A stretch of DNA of 64,000 bases from MPNP01 sp965215545 (GCA_965215545.1 OZ244066.1:1116001-1180000), one strand, 5' to 3'. Positions 18,598 to 27,175 are shown, counted from the first letter of the stretch. The notes: generated by a model from the sequence alone, not told the origin. Translations and numbers: made by a program.

Positions 18598-18805
18598 GCT
18601 GATCTCCCAGTTCCCTGTCGTGCAGGGATAGTTGATATCTGTTCCCCTCAACATGAAACAGCGTCCCGTCATTTATGAGCTCTCTTAGATGATAGTCCCT
18701 TTTCTTTTGTTCATCACTGGGATTCATTGGCAACGGTGGCACAATCACAGATCCACCGTCATCTTGAACTTCTTTCAGTAAGCGTTGCTCATATTTTCCT
18801 GTCAT
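18554..18805 (-). CDS. Hypothetical protein with possible winged-helix segment
   Basis: An 83-residue frame from ATG 18805, with GGAG 11 bases upstream. The part DYHLRELINDGTLFHVEGNRYQLS has the look of a winged helix (recognition helix then a beta wing), but this is inference. It overlaps the following small gene by 44 bases in another frame. The frame is open further, to 18964, but that part lies in a repeated non-coding segment. Confidence 0.4.
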   Translation of the reverse strand: MTGKYEQRLLKEVQDDGGSVIVPPLPMNPSDEQKKRDYHLRELINDGTLFHVEGNRYQLSLHDRELGDQHEEDRELEKNKAGY

Positions 18806-18845
18806 ACACAGGACTTCTCCATTGTTCACACTGCACCACACATCT

Positions 18846-18928
18846 CGCCCAGCATACGGACGCCGTGCGACAATGGCAAGCCCCAGGGACGTGGGAAGTT
18901 TTTGTATCGTACGATAAAATTTGACCGC
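18846..18928. repeat. Repeated upstream segment, copy 1
   Basis: About 80 bases share roughly four fifths of positions with 19713-19797, in direct orientation: both contain CCAGCAT(A/G)CGGAC, GACAATGGCAAGC or AACAATGGCAAGC, and GTATCGTACGAT. This copy holds the 12-base palindrome TATCGTACGATA. It ends about 40 bases upstream of the start at 18805. Small insertions and deletions between the copies argue against conserved coding. Confidence 0.6.
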
Positions 18929-19145
18929 TCCGGAGTGGTGCCGGCCGCGGTCAAGGCTACTCATAAGCGCATTTAAAGGACATTCTGGAGAGACCGGACC
19001 CGGACCTTCGGTCAGTCGCTGACACCCCGGGGGTCCCGGGTCGCATCGCCCGAACAGAGCCAGGCGGCGGCGCGGGCGGGTGTCATGGGATCAGTTGTCA
19101 AGAAATTTCTAATGTTGTCTCTGCGGGAATAGGGGCCACGGGCGG

Positions 19146-19670
19146 TCATTCCACAGTTATAGCACTGCCAGCATTCGTATTCCCAAGCTGCGGGGGCTGA
19201 TTCGGGAGCGGGATTTCTGGACAGGCTCTCTTGCCAAGTGCATCGGCCAGCTTCTTCATCACGGCACCCCTTTGTGGACCCCTTGATCCAAAACTTCCTC
19301 CATAACGCATGGGGATATTGGCATCTTTGTAGCTGTCAAGATGCTCATGAATGTCCGTCAAGGAAACTCCTGAATCTTTGGAAACCGTCTGTTTCCAACC
19401 ATCAGTCAACTTTTCCCACAACTCAATGAGATTGTGTGTGCGAGGAACTTGACTCCCGATTTCATTGGCGATGATGTGCTTGAGACCGAACTCAATGGCA
19501 TTGATCCGCAGCAAGGTGGTGGAGTAGGCCGACACAAGGCGCGCCTGGCCCTTGCATAAGCCGTGCCTCCTCCATGCTTCGTCTTCAACACTATCAAGCA
19601 TGGTTGCAGATTCTGCGCACGACCTGGCTGCCAATTGGGTTACGAGGTCAAGGCTCATGATCTCATCCAC
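19146..19670 (-). CDS. Hypothetical HEPN-like protein
   Basis: A 174-residue mainly helical protein. The stretch RINAIEFGLKHIIANEIG, followed by THNLIELWEKL, has the pattern of HEPN domains (a helix bearing E..LK, then a 'THxLxxL' turn), and YKDANIPMRYGGS resembles the terminal R-Y helix of that fold. HEPN proteins are often RNases or their partners in toxin-antitoxin and defence loci. No clear RxxxxH catalytic motif is seen, so activity is uncertain. The repeated segment at 19713-19797 lies just upstream. The C-terminal 30 residues are proline- and glycine-rich. Confidence 0.45.
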   Translation of the reverse strand: MDEIMSLDLVTQLAARSCAESATMLDSVEDEAWRRHGLCKGQARLVSAYSTTLLRINAIEFGLKHIIANEIGSQVPRTHNLIELWEKLTDGWKQTVSKDSGVSLTDIHEHLDSYKDANIPMRYGGSFGSRGPQRGAVMKKLADALGKRACPEIPLPNQPPQLGNTNAGSAITVE

Positions 19671-19712
19671 CCTTATTGTCGCTCATATGTTCCTGATTGC
19701 CACAGTGCATTC

Positions 19713-19797
19713 TACCCAGCATGCGGACACCGTGCAACAATGGCAAGCGTTGGGAGCGGAGGTGCTGGAATGTGTATCGTACGATTTTCACCCGACC
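19713..19797. repeat. Repeated upstream segment, copy 2
   Basis: The second copy of the segment at 18846-18928. It contains the 10-base palindrome ATCGTACGAT and ends about 43 bases before the start of the HEPN-like gene at 19670. The same position relative to the start in both copies suggests a shared promoter or operator. Confidence 0.6.
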
Positions 19798-19824
19798 GCC
19801 CTTGGCCAGCACCAAGGAGGAGCA

Positions 19825-20130
19825 CGATGTTTCCATTGCTTCCAGCCACCGGTGCTCGCGCTTCCAGGACGCCACGAGATCCTTGGGATCCCGGCGCCAG
19901 CGGAAGGGTCTGGCCCCATGGCGTGCATCATGGGCCTTTGGGGGCGTTGTGATGGTCGATGGACCCTTCCACAGCTGCGATGCACGCCGCAAGCGCGTTG
20001 AAGATGGCGTGCTTGCGCCGCTGCCGGGCGCGTTTCGAGAAGACCCCCTCGACAGCGTTCATCCAGGATGCCGAGGTGGGCGTGATGTGAAAGGTCCCCA
20101 GTTGTTCAATCCCGGGGGTGGTCGGCAAGC
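19825..20130 (-). pseudogene. IS630-type transposase 3' relic
   Basis: On the minus strand FHITPTSASWMNAVEGVFSK, then RKHAIFNALAACIAAVEG and, after a frameshift, FRWRRDPKDLVASWKREH are the last third of an IS630 transposase of a different subgroup from the copy at 16109. SWMNAVEG carries the catalytic E. Everything upstream of this part is missing. Confidence 0.75.
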
Positions 20131-20242
20131 TAGTGGTTATTTCGATACATATCCTTGCTGTCTTACCCCCCCCCCATGGGCCCATCGACGGCCGTCGCCG
20201 CCGAGCGACCCGCGCAAGAAATCATTCCAGGGCAGCATTCCC

Positions 20243-21108
20243 ATGCGTCGACCCATCCGCCGTCCGCCCATCACCCGCACCGAAGACGACCGCACCCGCC
20301 GGACCGCCATCGCCACCCACCCCTCGACCCGCCAGAAGCCCGTCTGGCGGGCCCGCATCATCCTGGCTCTCGGTGACGGCTGCGGGCCCACCGCGACCCT
20401 GCGCCGCACCGGCATGTCCCGGTCCACCCCCATCCCGGTCCACCATCCGGCGCCCTCGGGACCGCGTCCTGGCCGAGGGGGTGGATGGTCTCTGGCGGGA
20501 CGCCACCCGGCCACCGGGCCAGACGCCGGTCCCTGCAGCCACCGTCCGGGCCCGCATCGACCGCGCCATGGCGCCACCGCCGCCCCACCGCAGCCCCTGG
20601 ACCCCCGGTTTCTGACCCGGGTGGGGCCCTGGCCGCCGCGATCGGCGGCATCGCCCTCTCCACCGTGCACGCCATCCGGCGCCGCCATGGCCGGCGCCCC
20701 CCGGGGTCAAGACCCCAACCTGACCATCATTGCGGGGGTCGCGAACGACCCCCGCTTCGGCCCAGAGTCCTTGAGGGTCCGGGGTCCATGATGGGGTGGG
20801 GCTGTCCACCAACCCGCCCGACCATGCTGTTGTCCTCTCGGTTGACGAGACGACCCGGATCCAGGCCCTCGGCCGGACCCAAGAGCCCCTGCCACCGGCC
20901 CCGGGGCAGAGGGCCACCCGCACGCATGACGACAAACGGAACGGCACCACCACATTGCTGGCGGCCCTCGATGTCGCCACCGGCACGGGGGTGGGCACGA
21001 TGACGGACCGGCATCGCTCCGAGGACGTCTGTGATTTCCTCGATCCTGTCGCGGCCAGCCTTGCTCCCGAGACGGAGGTGCATGGCATCCTCGCCACTCT
21101 CGCGGCCC
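20243..21108 (+). pseudogene. IS630-type transposase 5' relic, second subgroup
   Basis: The fragment starts MRRPIRRPPITRTEDDR and has the N-terminal repeat region KPVWRARIILALGDGC, then after frameshifts VVLSVDETTRIQALGRTQ with the first catalytic D and GTTTLLAALDVATGTG. It stops before the second catalytic D, where relic C begins. It could be the other half of the reversed fragment at 19825-20130. Confidence 0.75.
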
Positions 21109-22134
21109 CCCCATCACCCCCCGGGCCGCTGGCCTCGGTGTCGGGACGGCCACGGCAGAACGGGTCCGCAAGCCATGCGGGCTGGACGGTCTGGCGGCCG
21201 CCCCCACCCCCTGGTCCTTGCCGGGCGCACGGTGCCGGTCCATCGCAAGCCGCGTCGCCTGGATGGGGCGGGGGAAGCCAGACTGACCATGCTCGCTTGT
21301 TCGGCACCACCCGAGGGGCAGGCCCATCGGGCATCGCCACCCTGGGGACGCTGCCGCGGCTGGCCGACCCCAGAGGGTGCCGGGGTGGGGTGGCCCGCAA
21401 GGTCGCAGACACCATCTCCCGCTCCACCGTCCGCAAGACGCTCAAGACAACCGTCGCAAGCCCTGGCGGAACCGATGCTGGTGCAGTCCCCCCAGGTCGA
21501 GTGCCGACGTCGTCGGTGCGATGGCGGATGTCCTCGAGACCGACGGTCGGGACTTCGCCAGCGATGAAGTGCGGGTCTGCCTTGACGAGACCTCGAGGCA
21601 GCCGACGCAGGCGACCCGCACGCCCCTGCCCACCGCCCCGGGCCAGCCGGCGGCCTGTGACTTCGAAGACGAGCGCCACGGGACGGCCAACCTCGTCAGG
21701 CTGACGGCGCCCCTGGCGGGTTGGCAAGGTCACCGACCGCAGGACCTTGCCCATGTCCTCAGGGACCGCGCCGATGTCCATGTCCCCGCCACGACGATCG
21801 TGCTGGTGATGGACACCCGCACCACCCACACCCTGTCGACACGCGACGACACCTTTCCACCGGCCGAGGCCCGGCGCCTGGCGGAGCGGTTCGAGGTCCA
21901 TCCCACGCCCCGCCACGGCAGCTGGCTGACCATCGCGGAGATCGCGATCACTGGGCTGGTGCGCCAGTGTCTCGATCGCCGCATCCCCGACCGGGCGACG
22001 CTGGTGCGGGAGGTGGCGGCCTGGCAGGAGCGGCGCAATTCTGACGGGACGCCGGTGACCTGGCGGTTCAGGGCTGAGGACGCCCGCATCAAACTCAAAT
22101 CTCTTTACCCATCAATTCAATGACGATGGGATAC
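21109..22134 (+). pseudogene. IS630-family transposase relic C
   Basis: Same family as the intact copy at 16109. From 21109 to 21882 the sequence appears identical to 15064-15837 in relic A, including the same broken frames. After that the two differ: this copy has the regular AERFEVHPTPRHGSWL and ends with the right inverted repeat GGGATAC at 22134. The catalytic E region has changed to LTIAEIAIT. It lacks the slippery A run and the 5' end. Confidence 0.85.
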
Positions 22135-22288
22135 TAGTGCCTGCCAGAAAACCCCAGTTTCCATCATAAACGCTTGACTCTTCTGTCGATATTCTGCGAG
22201 TGTCTCCCTGAAGATTGCGGTAGACCGGCCCGATTGGGGCCAAAACGCCCGATTTTCGCCTGTCAGAGCCGACTCTTCGAGGATTGCC

Positions 22289-22480
22289 ATGCGCCATATC
22301 CGCCACCCCCAGCTCCAGCTCGGCGAAGTCGCCATCGCCGACATCCCCCTCAATCCCCCCATCCCCTGATGACACGCGGGCCGCGATGACATCCCGGCCC
22401 TGCTCCTCGGCCTGCAGGTCCCCCAGTGATCACCCTTGGGCCGACGACGCTCTCCGGGCCCGCCTCTTTGCCATCTTTTG
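22289..22480 (+). pseudogene. Transposase N-terminal relic (ISNCY-like)
   Basis: MRHIRHPQLQLGEVAIADI, then after a frame change RDDIPALLLGLQ and DDALRARLFAIF, fits the N-terminus of ISNCY-type transposases (QxQLGx(V/T)xIxxIxLxxKSRDDIPxLLxGLQ). Only about 60 codons remain, with at least two frameshifts. It overlaps the 3' end of the next minus-strand gene. Confidence 0.6.
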
Positions 22481-22996
22481 TTCGTCTGTAAGCCCAGCCA
22501 CTGCACTCACGATGTCTGCGTGACTCGGCCGCCCGAAAGATCCGTCACCCCGAGGTTCGAGCGGCGTCTCGAAAACACACATGTTCTCACGTTTGTTTCG
22601 AACCGCTTCCACAGGAAAATCCATCACTGCCAGCAGTCCCCCGTGTTGTGGATCACGACGGGATTGGTTGTCGTGGAGAAGAGATGCACTGTGTTCCATC
22701 TCTTCAGGGGTTGCATGGCCCAAACGCACAACCGAGAGACCGTGGACGAAGACTCTTTGCAAGGACTTGGCCCTGAAAGGCCTCTTCTCGCGTTGAGCCC
22801 GTTTCTTGCCCTCGATATCGGAACGAGAGGTCAAAAAGAGCCGAACGATCTCGTCATCCTTTACCGGGCCCGGACTTCCAGTTGGTGAGTCCGCACCCTC
22901 ACACGCACAGCGGGGATGACGTTCGGCAAGTGCCTCGACATCCATCTCTTTCCTGCAAAACTGATCAAGGGCGTCCCGCCATGCCTTGGCGCTCAT
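22430..22996 (-). CDS. Uncharacterised protein, 'HA-I' partner of the TIGR04255 module
   Basis: A 188-residue protein. From about residue 80 it follows a pattern I also see at 60416-60877: LSVVRLGHATPEE (compare ISVSRIDRVDPAVE), a middle helix, FPVEAVRNKRENMCVFETPLE and a final HADIVSAVAGL. It is the third gene of a minus-strand unit, nine bases after the GWDG gene. The last 15 residues (KRRARRASSAQ) are read from DNA that matches a transposase relic on the other strand, so the natural C-terminus was probably replaced. Function unknown. Confidence 0.6.
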   Translation of the reverse strand: MSAKAWRDALDQFCRKEMDVEALAERHPRCACEGADSPTGSPGPVKDDEIVRLFLTSRSDIEGKKRAQREKRPFRAKSLQRVFVHGLSVVRLGHATPEEMEHSASLLHDNQSRRDPQHGGLLAVMDFPVEAVRNKRENMCVFETPLEPRGDGSFGRPSHADIVSAVAGLTDEQKMAKRRARRASSAQG

Positions 22997-23005
22997 GAAC
23001 GAGAT

Positions 23006-23629
23006 CTATTTGCTCAGGTGATCTTTGAATTGTGCGAGGGCCTTGATCATGGCCGTGGGCGAGGTGGTATCGAAATGACCGGTGACGATGATGCTCTCCC
23101 TGTCAACGACAGAATATATGGCTTTGCCCTCTCCGGTGATCTCGACACCTCCCCGGACAAAACCCTCTTCGTCATGGAGTTCGAGAGCGATGCTCCCGTC
23201 TATGCCGACACTCGGCTCAAGGTCGAGGTCGAGAACGGGCCAGTTCTGGAGGACAACGAGCGCATCGTCCATCATGCCCGCAGAGGGAGCAGACGAGTTG
23301 GGCCCATCCCAGCCCTCATCAAGCTTCCCGAACCCTCTGACAATTGAACGGACAGGGTTAAGGTCGCTGGCCTTGTCAGAGGCCATGACCGATGTGCCCC
23401 CGACTTTCGATACCGTTGTGCCTGGCCCGGATTCCTGTGAGGTGTTTCTGAGATACACGGTGACAACGGTGTCCGTGTCGAACTCTGGATTCTGGGTGTC
23501 GTCAGGATCCTGTTTTGCAGTTCCAAAAAGCCATGGTTCACGTTTCTGGGAAGTGCGGTTGGGTAAGCCATGCGTCCGCCCTGCCCGGAAAGTTTCCGGG
23601 TAACCCTGGAGCGCAGCCGTTGCACTCAT
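23006..23629 (-). CDS. Uncharacterised protein with GWDGP motif
   Basis: A 207-residue protein. The region LDEGWDGPNSSAPSAGMMDDALVVLQ, split here only by my limit on quoting, continues into a beta-rich part (VGIDGSIALELHDEEGF). A related pattern (DGWKGPESRAP, then MVGLDFEGTFSFCW) occurs in the protein at 60879-61463. The first 90 residues are low in order and may be disordered. The start overlaps the stop of the TIGR04255 gene as ATGA. Its function is not known; the coupling to both neighbours points to one module. Confidence 0.65.
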   Translation of the reverse strand: MSATAALQGYPETFRAGRTHGLPNRTSQKREPWLFGTAKQDPDDTQNPEFDTDTVVTVYLRNTSQESGPGTTVSKVGGTSVMASDKASDLNPVRSIVRGFGKLDEGWDGPNSSAPSAGMMDDALVVLQNWPVLDLDLEPSVGIDGSIALELHDEEGFVRGGVEITGEGKAIYSVVDRESIIVTGHFDTTSPTAMIKALAQFKDHLSK

Positions 23630-24459
23630 TGATACTCTCTCAAATCAAGCCCGACCGCTTTTCTGGCCTTGCCAGTCAGCGACTTACCGAACAACACTGC
23701 GATCCGTCGCTGGAGCGCATCAAGAACGCCTTCGACCCCACTGATCTCGATAACCTGATCATTGCCGTCATTCTTGCGCAGCTCAGCCAACGAATGAATG
23801 CCCAGAACGCGGATCGTGCTGCACTTTACGTTCCGATCCATGGTGTCAAAATTTTGATTGATGAGGAGAGGGAAGCCATTGTGCTGTTCAAACCATCCAA
23901 TGTGAGAGTGCCACTGCGCTGCCCCGCGCACCACTTCCGCAGGAATTCCAGCATCGAACGGGCGGAGAACCTGTGTCGCATCGGCATCGTCGGGCTTCCC
24001 CTCGCAAGTAAAACTGTCCCAGTACTCCAACTTGACTGATCCCAGATCCGCCAACCTCGCAAGCCTCGTCAATGGTGGCAACAGCACTTCTCTGAGGCGA
24101 TCCAGCAGATTCTCCCACCGTCCATATGTCGTTGTCAGGTAACCGAAGACGCCATCCCGGAATCCTGCCTCTTCGATCAAGGATCCATCATCAGCTCCAT
24201 CACCGGTGTGACGCTTGAGGACGTTTCCATTTTGCTGTGCTGGCAACGACTGTGGCTGGCCGCCCTGGATCAGATTGATCTGGATGCCAGCCACTGAACT
24301 CTGTGCTGGCTGCACGGTGTCAAAGCCGAGGTCAAGGGCGGCCCGCACGACCCCCTCTGATGCTGTCTGCACCAGCTTGGCAGTCAAGGGTTCATTGAAC
24401 CCAAACAAGACCCGAACGCGCTCGATGGCGTGGGTTTCGTGCCGAGGCTTCCAACTCAT
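23626..24459 (-). CDS. TIGR04255 family protein
   Basis: A 277-residue protein whose start at ATG 24459 gives the family N-terminus (WKPRHETHAIERVRVLF). Other family landmarks are FGYLTTTYGRWENLLDR, VKLEYWDSFTCEG, and AAQWHSHIGWFEQHNGFPLLINQNFD. TIGR04255 is defined as a sporadically distributed family without known function. Upstream sequence in the same frame to 24645 is unlike the family. It is the first gene of a three-gene unit with tight overlaps. The sporadic distribution and the island setting suggest horizontal transfer. Confidence 0.85.
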   Translation of the reverse strand: MSWKPRHETHAIERVRVLFGFNEPLTAKLVQTASEGVVRAALDLGFDTVQPAQSSVAGIQINLIQGGQPQSLPAQQNGNVLKRHTGDGADDGSLIEEAGFRDGVFGYLTTTYGRWENLLDRLREVLLPPLTRLARLADLGSVKLEYWDSFTCEGKPDDADATQVLRPFDAGIPAEVVRGAAQWHSHIGWFEQHNGFPLLINQNFDTMDRNVKCSTIRVLGIHSLAELRKNDGNDQVIEISGVEGVLDALQRRIAVLFGKSLTGKARKAVGLDLREYQ

Positions 24460-25253
24460 TCCGCACCGCCCGTCCGTTGTTTCGGTGTTCGGGTCGCTTC
24501 CAGCCGCCGGACAGCCGATGGCGGCATCAGAGAGTTTGCGTGCCCTGTTCCGTGCGTTGACGGCAACGGATACCTTCTTCACAGATCCTTCGCAACTGCC
24601 CCCCTGGCCAGCTGACTGGATGCGCCATGATGTGCCGTCGGCCATGTGCCCGATGCGCAGCCTGTTTCAGTTGCGTTCTCCCGGGGTCTGGTCTATCCCT
24701 GTGGCGTGGCCTGGATGGCGATGACAGGCATCCACCACATTGGCAGGACAGGGAACAATCTGGACCGATGCCGTCAGCAAGGCCCGTGCCAACCTTTCCA
24801 CAAGCATGCCATAAATCAGCAGGATGTGGAAGGAATTTTCAATGAATGGAATATCAGGATTCAAATGTGGCGGTGATCTGGCTGGAATGACTCCGATGGT
24901 TGAGCTGCCGGACCACCACGACAACGTGCCGGCGGGCAGCGGCAACGTTTCGGATGGGTTCATCCTGGCCTGACCCTCCGAAGCGCTGAGAGCACGGTGA
25001 TCCTGCCGACACCCCGGAACTCCCTTTGGGTTGGTGCTGACGGTTCCGAATACAGCGTCGGAACCGTTCCGCTGCCATCCAGCGGGATCGTGAGCCCGTT
25101 GGGTGCTGGCGACATGGTCTTGTGCGGAACTTTTGTTGGCCAATGCATCCGCAAGGGCATCACTGCACGGAACAACGGCAAGCAAAGTGATACCGGGCCT
25201 GGAAGAGCCTGGTCAGCAGGTGGCTTGCCCAGAGGAAACCCCATGGGAAAACG
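24460..25253. other. Stretch without a clear gene between the TIGR04255 module and hrcA
   Basis: About 800 bases. A plus-strand frame at 24997-25257 contains SPLGAGDMVLCGTFVGQ, which resembles the GAGD motif of PfkB-type sugar kinases, but no other part of that family can be read with confidence. The region presumably includes the promoter of the TIGR04255 gene. Confidence 0.45.
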
Positions 25254-25283
25254 TTGACCTGTGAGGGGTCAAGGCAGTGTTAT
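25254..25283 (+). promoter_or_regulatory. Candidate promoter for hrcA-grpE
   Basis: TTGACC is followed after 18 bases by TGTTAT, 45 bases upstream of the hrcA GTG. TGACC and GGTCA form an inverted repeat just at the -35 box. No CIRCE element (TTAGCACTC-N9-GAGTGCTAA) is seen here. Confidence 0.35.
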
Positions 25284-25328
25284 GAGAAGTATTGATTTGC
25301 ATGGGATGAACCCGCGGGGTGGCAGATC

Positions 25329-26399
25329 GTGACCCGGACGGACGAGAAGGATATCCTGTCGCTGAAGGAAAAGCGGAACCGGGAAGTCTTCCGACGGCTC
25401 GTCGAACAGTACCTCTCCTCGGGGTCACCGGTCGGCTCACGCTCGATTGCCCGCAAGTTCAGCAGTCCGGTCTCGGCGGCGACCATCCGCAATGTCATGC
25501 AGGATCTCGAACAGTTCGGTTTGCTGGAGAGTCCGCATGTCTCGGCAGGACGAATTCCAACCGACCTTGGCCTGCGGATGTTTGTCGACGAGTTGCTGGA
25601 GATCGAACACATCACCCCCGAGGACCGGGTGACGCTCGACGGTCTGCAAACCGACAGTGATGACCCCAAGGTCCTGTTCAACCGGATCGGCATGGTGCTC
25701 TCGCGAATCACCACCGGAGCCAGCCTGATCCTGGTACCAAAACTGCAGTCCCCCATCAGCCACATCGGGTTTGTCTCGCTGGCCCCGGATCGTGCCATGG
25801 TGGTGCTGGTGACATCGGATGGGACCGTTGAAAACCGCATCTTCACGCCCCCACCGGGCCAGACTCCCTCATCCATGCAAGCCGCGGCGAACTATCTCAA
25901 TTCCATCTCCAAGGGTCTGACCGTGACGGAGATGCAGGCCCTGGTCGCGAGGGATATCTCCGAACGCAAGTCCATGCTGGACACGCTGACCAGTGACCTG
26001 GTCCAGCAGGGTGTGGCTGTGTGTCAGATCAGTGAAGGGGGGAGCGAGCGGTTGATTGTCCGCGGCCGGGCCCACCTGCTGGCCGAAGGAAGCGATCCGC
26101 AGGATCTCGGGAAAATCCGTGAACTGCTTGATGACCTTGAGCGCAAGCGGGACATCGCGCGGTTCCTGGAGCTGGTCGAAGAGGGGGAGGGGGTCAAGGT
26201 CTTCATCGGTTCCGAGAACAAACTGTTCTCCCTGACGGGATCGAGTCTGGTGACCGCCCCGTTCACCGACAAGGATGGCAAACTGATCGGTGCCATCGGC
26301 GTCATTGGACCCACACGCTTGAATTATGCCCGAATCGTTCCAATTGTCGACTATACGGCCCAGTTGATCAGCGAGATCATGGCATCTGACGCACATTGA
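25329..26399 (+). CDS. hrcA: Heat-inducible transcription repressor HrcA
   Basis: A 356-residue repressor of class I heat-shock genes, which binds CIRCE operators. The N-terminal winged helix is clear (GSRSIARKFSSPVSAATIRN, then DLEQFGLLESPHVSAGRIPT), and the C-terminal part ends in GAIGVIGPTRLNYARIVPIV, the typical HrcA tail. The start codon is GTG at 25329, where the family's LKEKRNREVFRRLVEQYL follows. grpE is 20 bases downstream on the same strand. No CIRCE is visible upstream of hrcA, so its targets in this genome must lie elsewhere, for example at groESL. Confidence 0.96.
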   Translation: MTRTDEKDILSLKEKRNREVFRRLVEQYLSSGSPVGSRSIARKFSSPVSAATIRNVMQDLEQFGLLESPHVSAGRIPTDLGLRMFVDELLEIEHITPEDRVTLDGLQTDSDDPKVLFNRIGMVLSRITTGASLILVPKLQSPISHIGFVSLAPDRAMVVLVTSDGTVENRIFTPPPGQTPSSMQAAANYLNSISKGLTVTEMQALVARDISERKSMLDTLTSDLVQQGVAVCQISEGGSERLIVRGRAHLLAEGSDPQDLGKIRELLDDLERKRDIARFLELVEEGEGVKVFIGSENKLFSLTGSSLVTAPFTDKDGKLIGAIGVIGPTRLNYARIVPIVDYTAQLISEIMASDAH

Positions 26400-26418
26400 G
26401 TAACCGGAGCAGGTTTGC

Positions 26419-27165
26419 ATGACAGCAAAAGACCAGAGTGAGGAACAGGTGGCCACGCCTGCGGATGTGGTGGTTGACAGCGCGGGGGCGGAGCAGGGTG
26501 CGGAACCCAATCCTGTCCGGATTCCTGGTGTCAAGGCTCCCGATGCCGGGATTGATCAGGCACCCGCAGCTGGCAGCAGCTGGCAGCCCTTCGATGCGGA
26601 GGAGGGGCCTGTTGACGGCGCGAAATACGCCGCCCTGTTGAAAGCGTACGAGGATGTGGCCAACCGGCATGCCAGCCTTGAGGTGGCGCATGCCACACTT
26701 CAGGAAGAGCACGGGCAGGGCCTGCGGAATCTGGCGGGACGAACCGACGAGATCCGGCGACTCAAGAAGCAGATCGACGAGATCCGGCAGTATGGTGCCA
26801 GGGATTTGGCTCGGGATGTTCTCACAACCCATGACAATCTCGAGCGCACTCTGGCCGCGGCGGCGGATATGGGCGAGGGCCTGGGTGATCTGGTGGCCTG
26901 GGTAGAGGGAATCGATACGCTGTTCCGGGATTTCCAGTCCACTCTCGAACGGCACGGCATCAGACCCATTGTCCCCCGGGACGGCGATGCATTTGACCCC
27001 AACCTGCACGAGGCCATGTATCATGCGCCTGTTGCGGGTTTTGAGGCCGGCCAGATCTGCTCGGTCGAGCAGATCGGTTTCACGCTTCATGATCGCCTGC
27101 TGCGCGCGGCGCGGGTGGGTGTGGCCGCAGCCATGCCCGGGGAATCTGAAGGGGACGAGGCGTAG
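26419..27165 (+). CDS. grpE: Nucleotide exchange factor GrpE
   Basis: A 248-residue GrpE. The N-terminal 75 residues are variable and acidic. The long coiled coil runs at about 80-160 (YEDVANRHASLEVAHATLQE), and the beta domain contains HEAMYHAPVAGFEAGQI and LHDRLLRAARVGVA. GrpE releases ADP from DnaK. There is a good ribosome-binding site (CCGGAGCAGG). It is co-directional with hrcA and converges with pta 11 bases away. Confidence 0.95.
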   Translation: MTAKDQSEEQVATPADVVVDSAGAEQGAEPNPVRIPGVKAPDAGIDQAPAAGSSWQPFDAEEGPVDGAKYAALLKAYEDVANRHASLEVAHATLQEEHGQGLRNLAGRTDEIRRLKKQIDEIRQYGARDLARDVLTTHDNLERTLAAAADMGEGLGDLVAWVEGIDTLFRDFQSTLERHGIRPIVPRDGDAFDPNLHEAMYHAPVAGFEAGQICSVEQIGFTLHDRLLRAARVGVAAAMPGESEGDEA

Positions 27166-27175
27166 CCGACGCGGG

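Noticed and set aside
18846..19797. Integron attC sites as an explanation of the repeated segments.
   Set aside because: The palindromes lack paired core sites of the RYYYAAC/GTTRRRY type in the right arrangement, and no integrase is in the window.
20222..21916. A 564-codon minus-strand open frame.
   Set aside because: Antisense to two IS630 relics, so it is a GC-rich chance frame.
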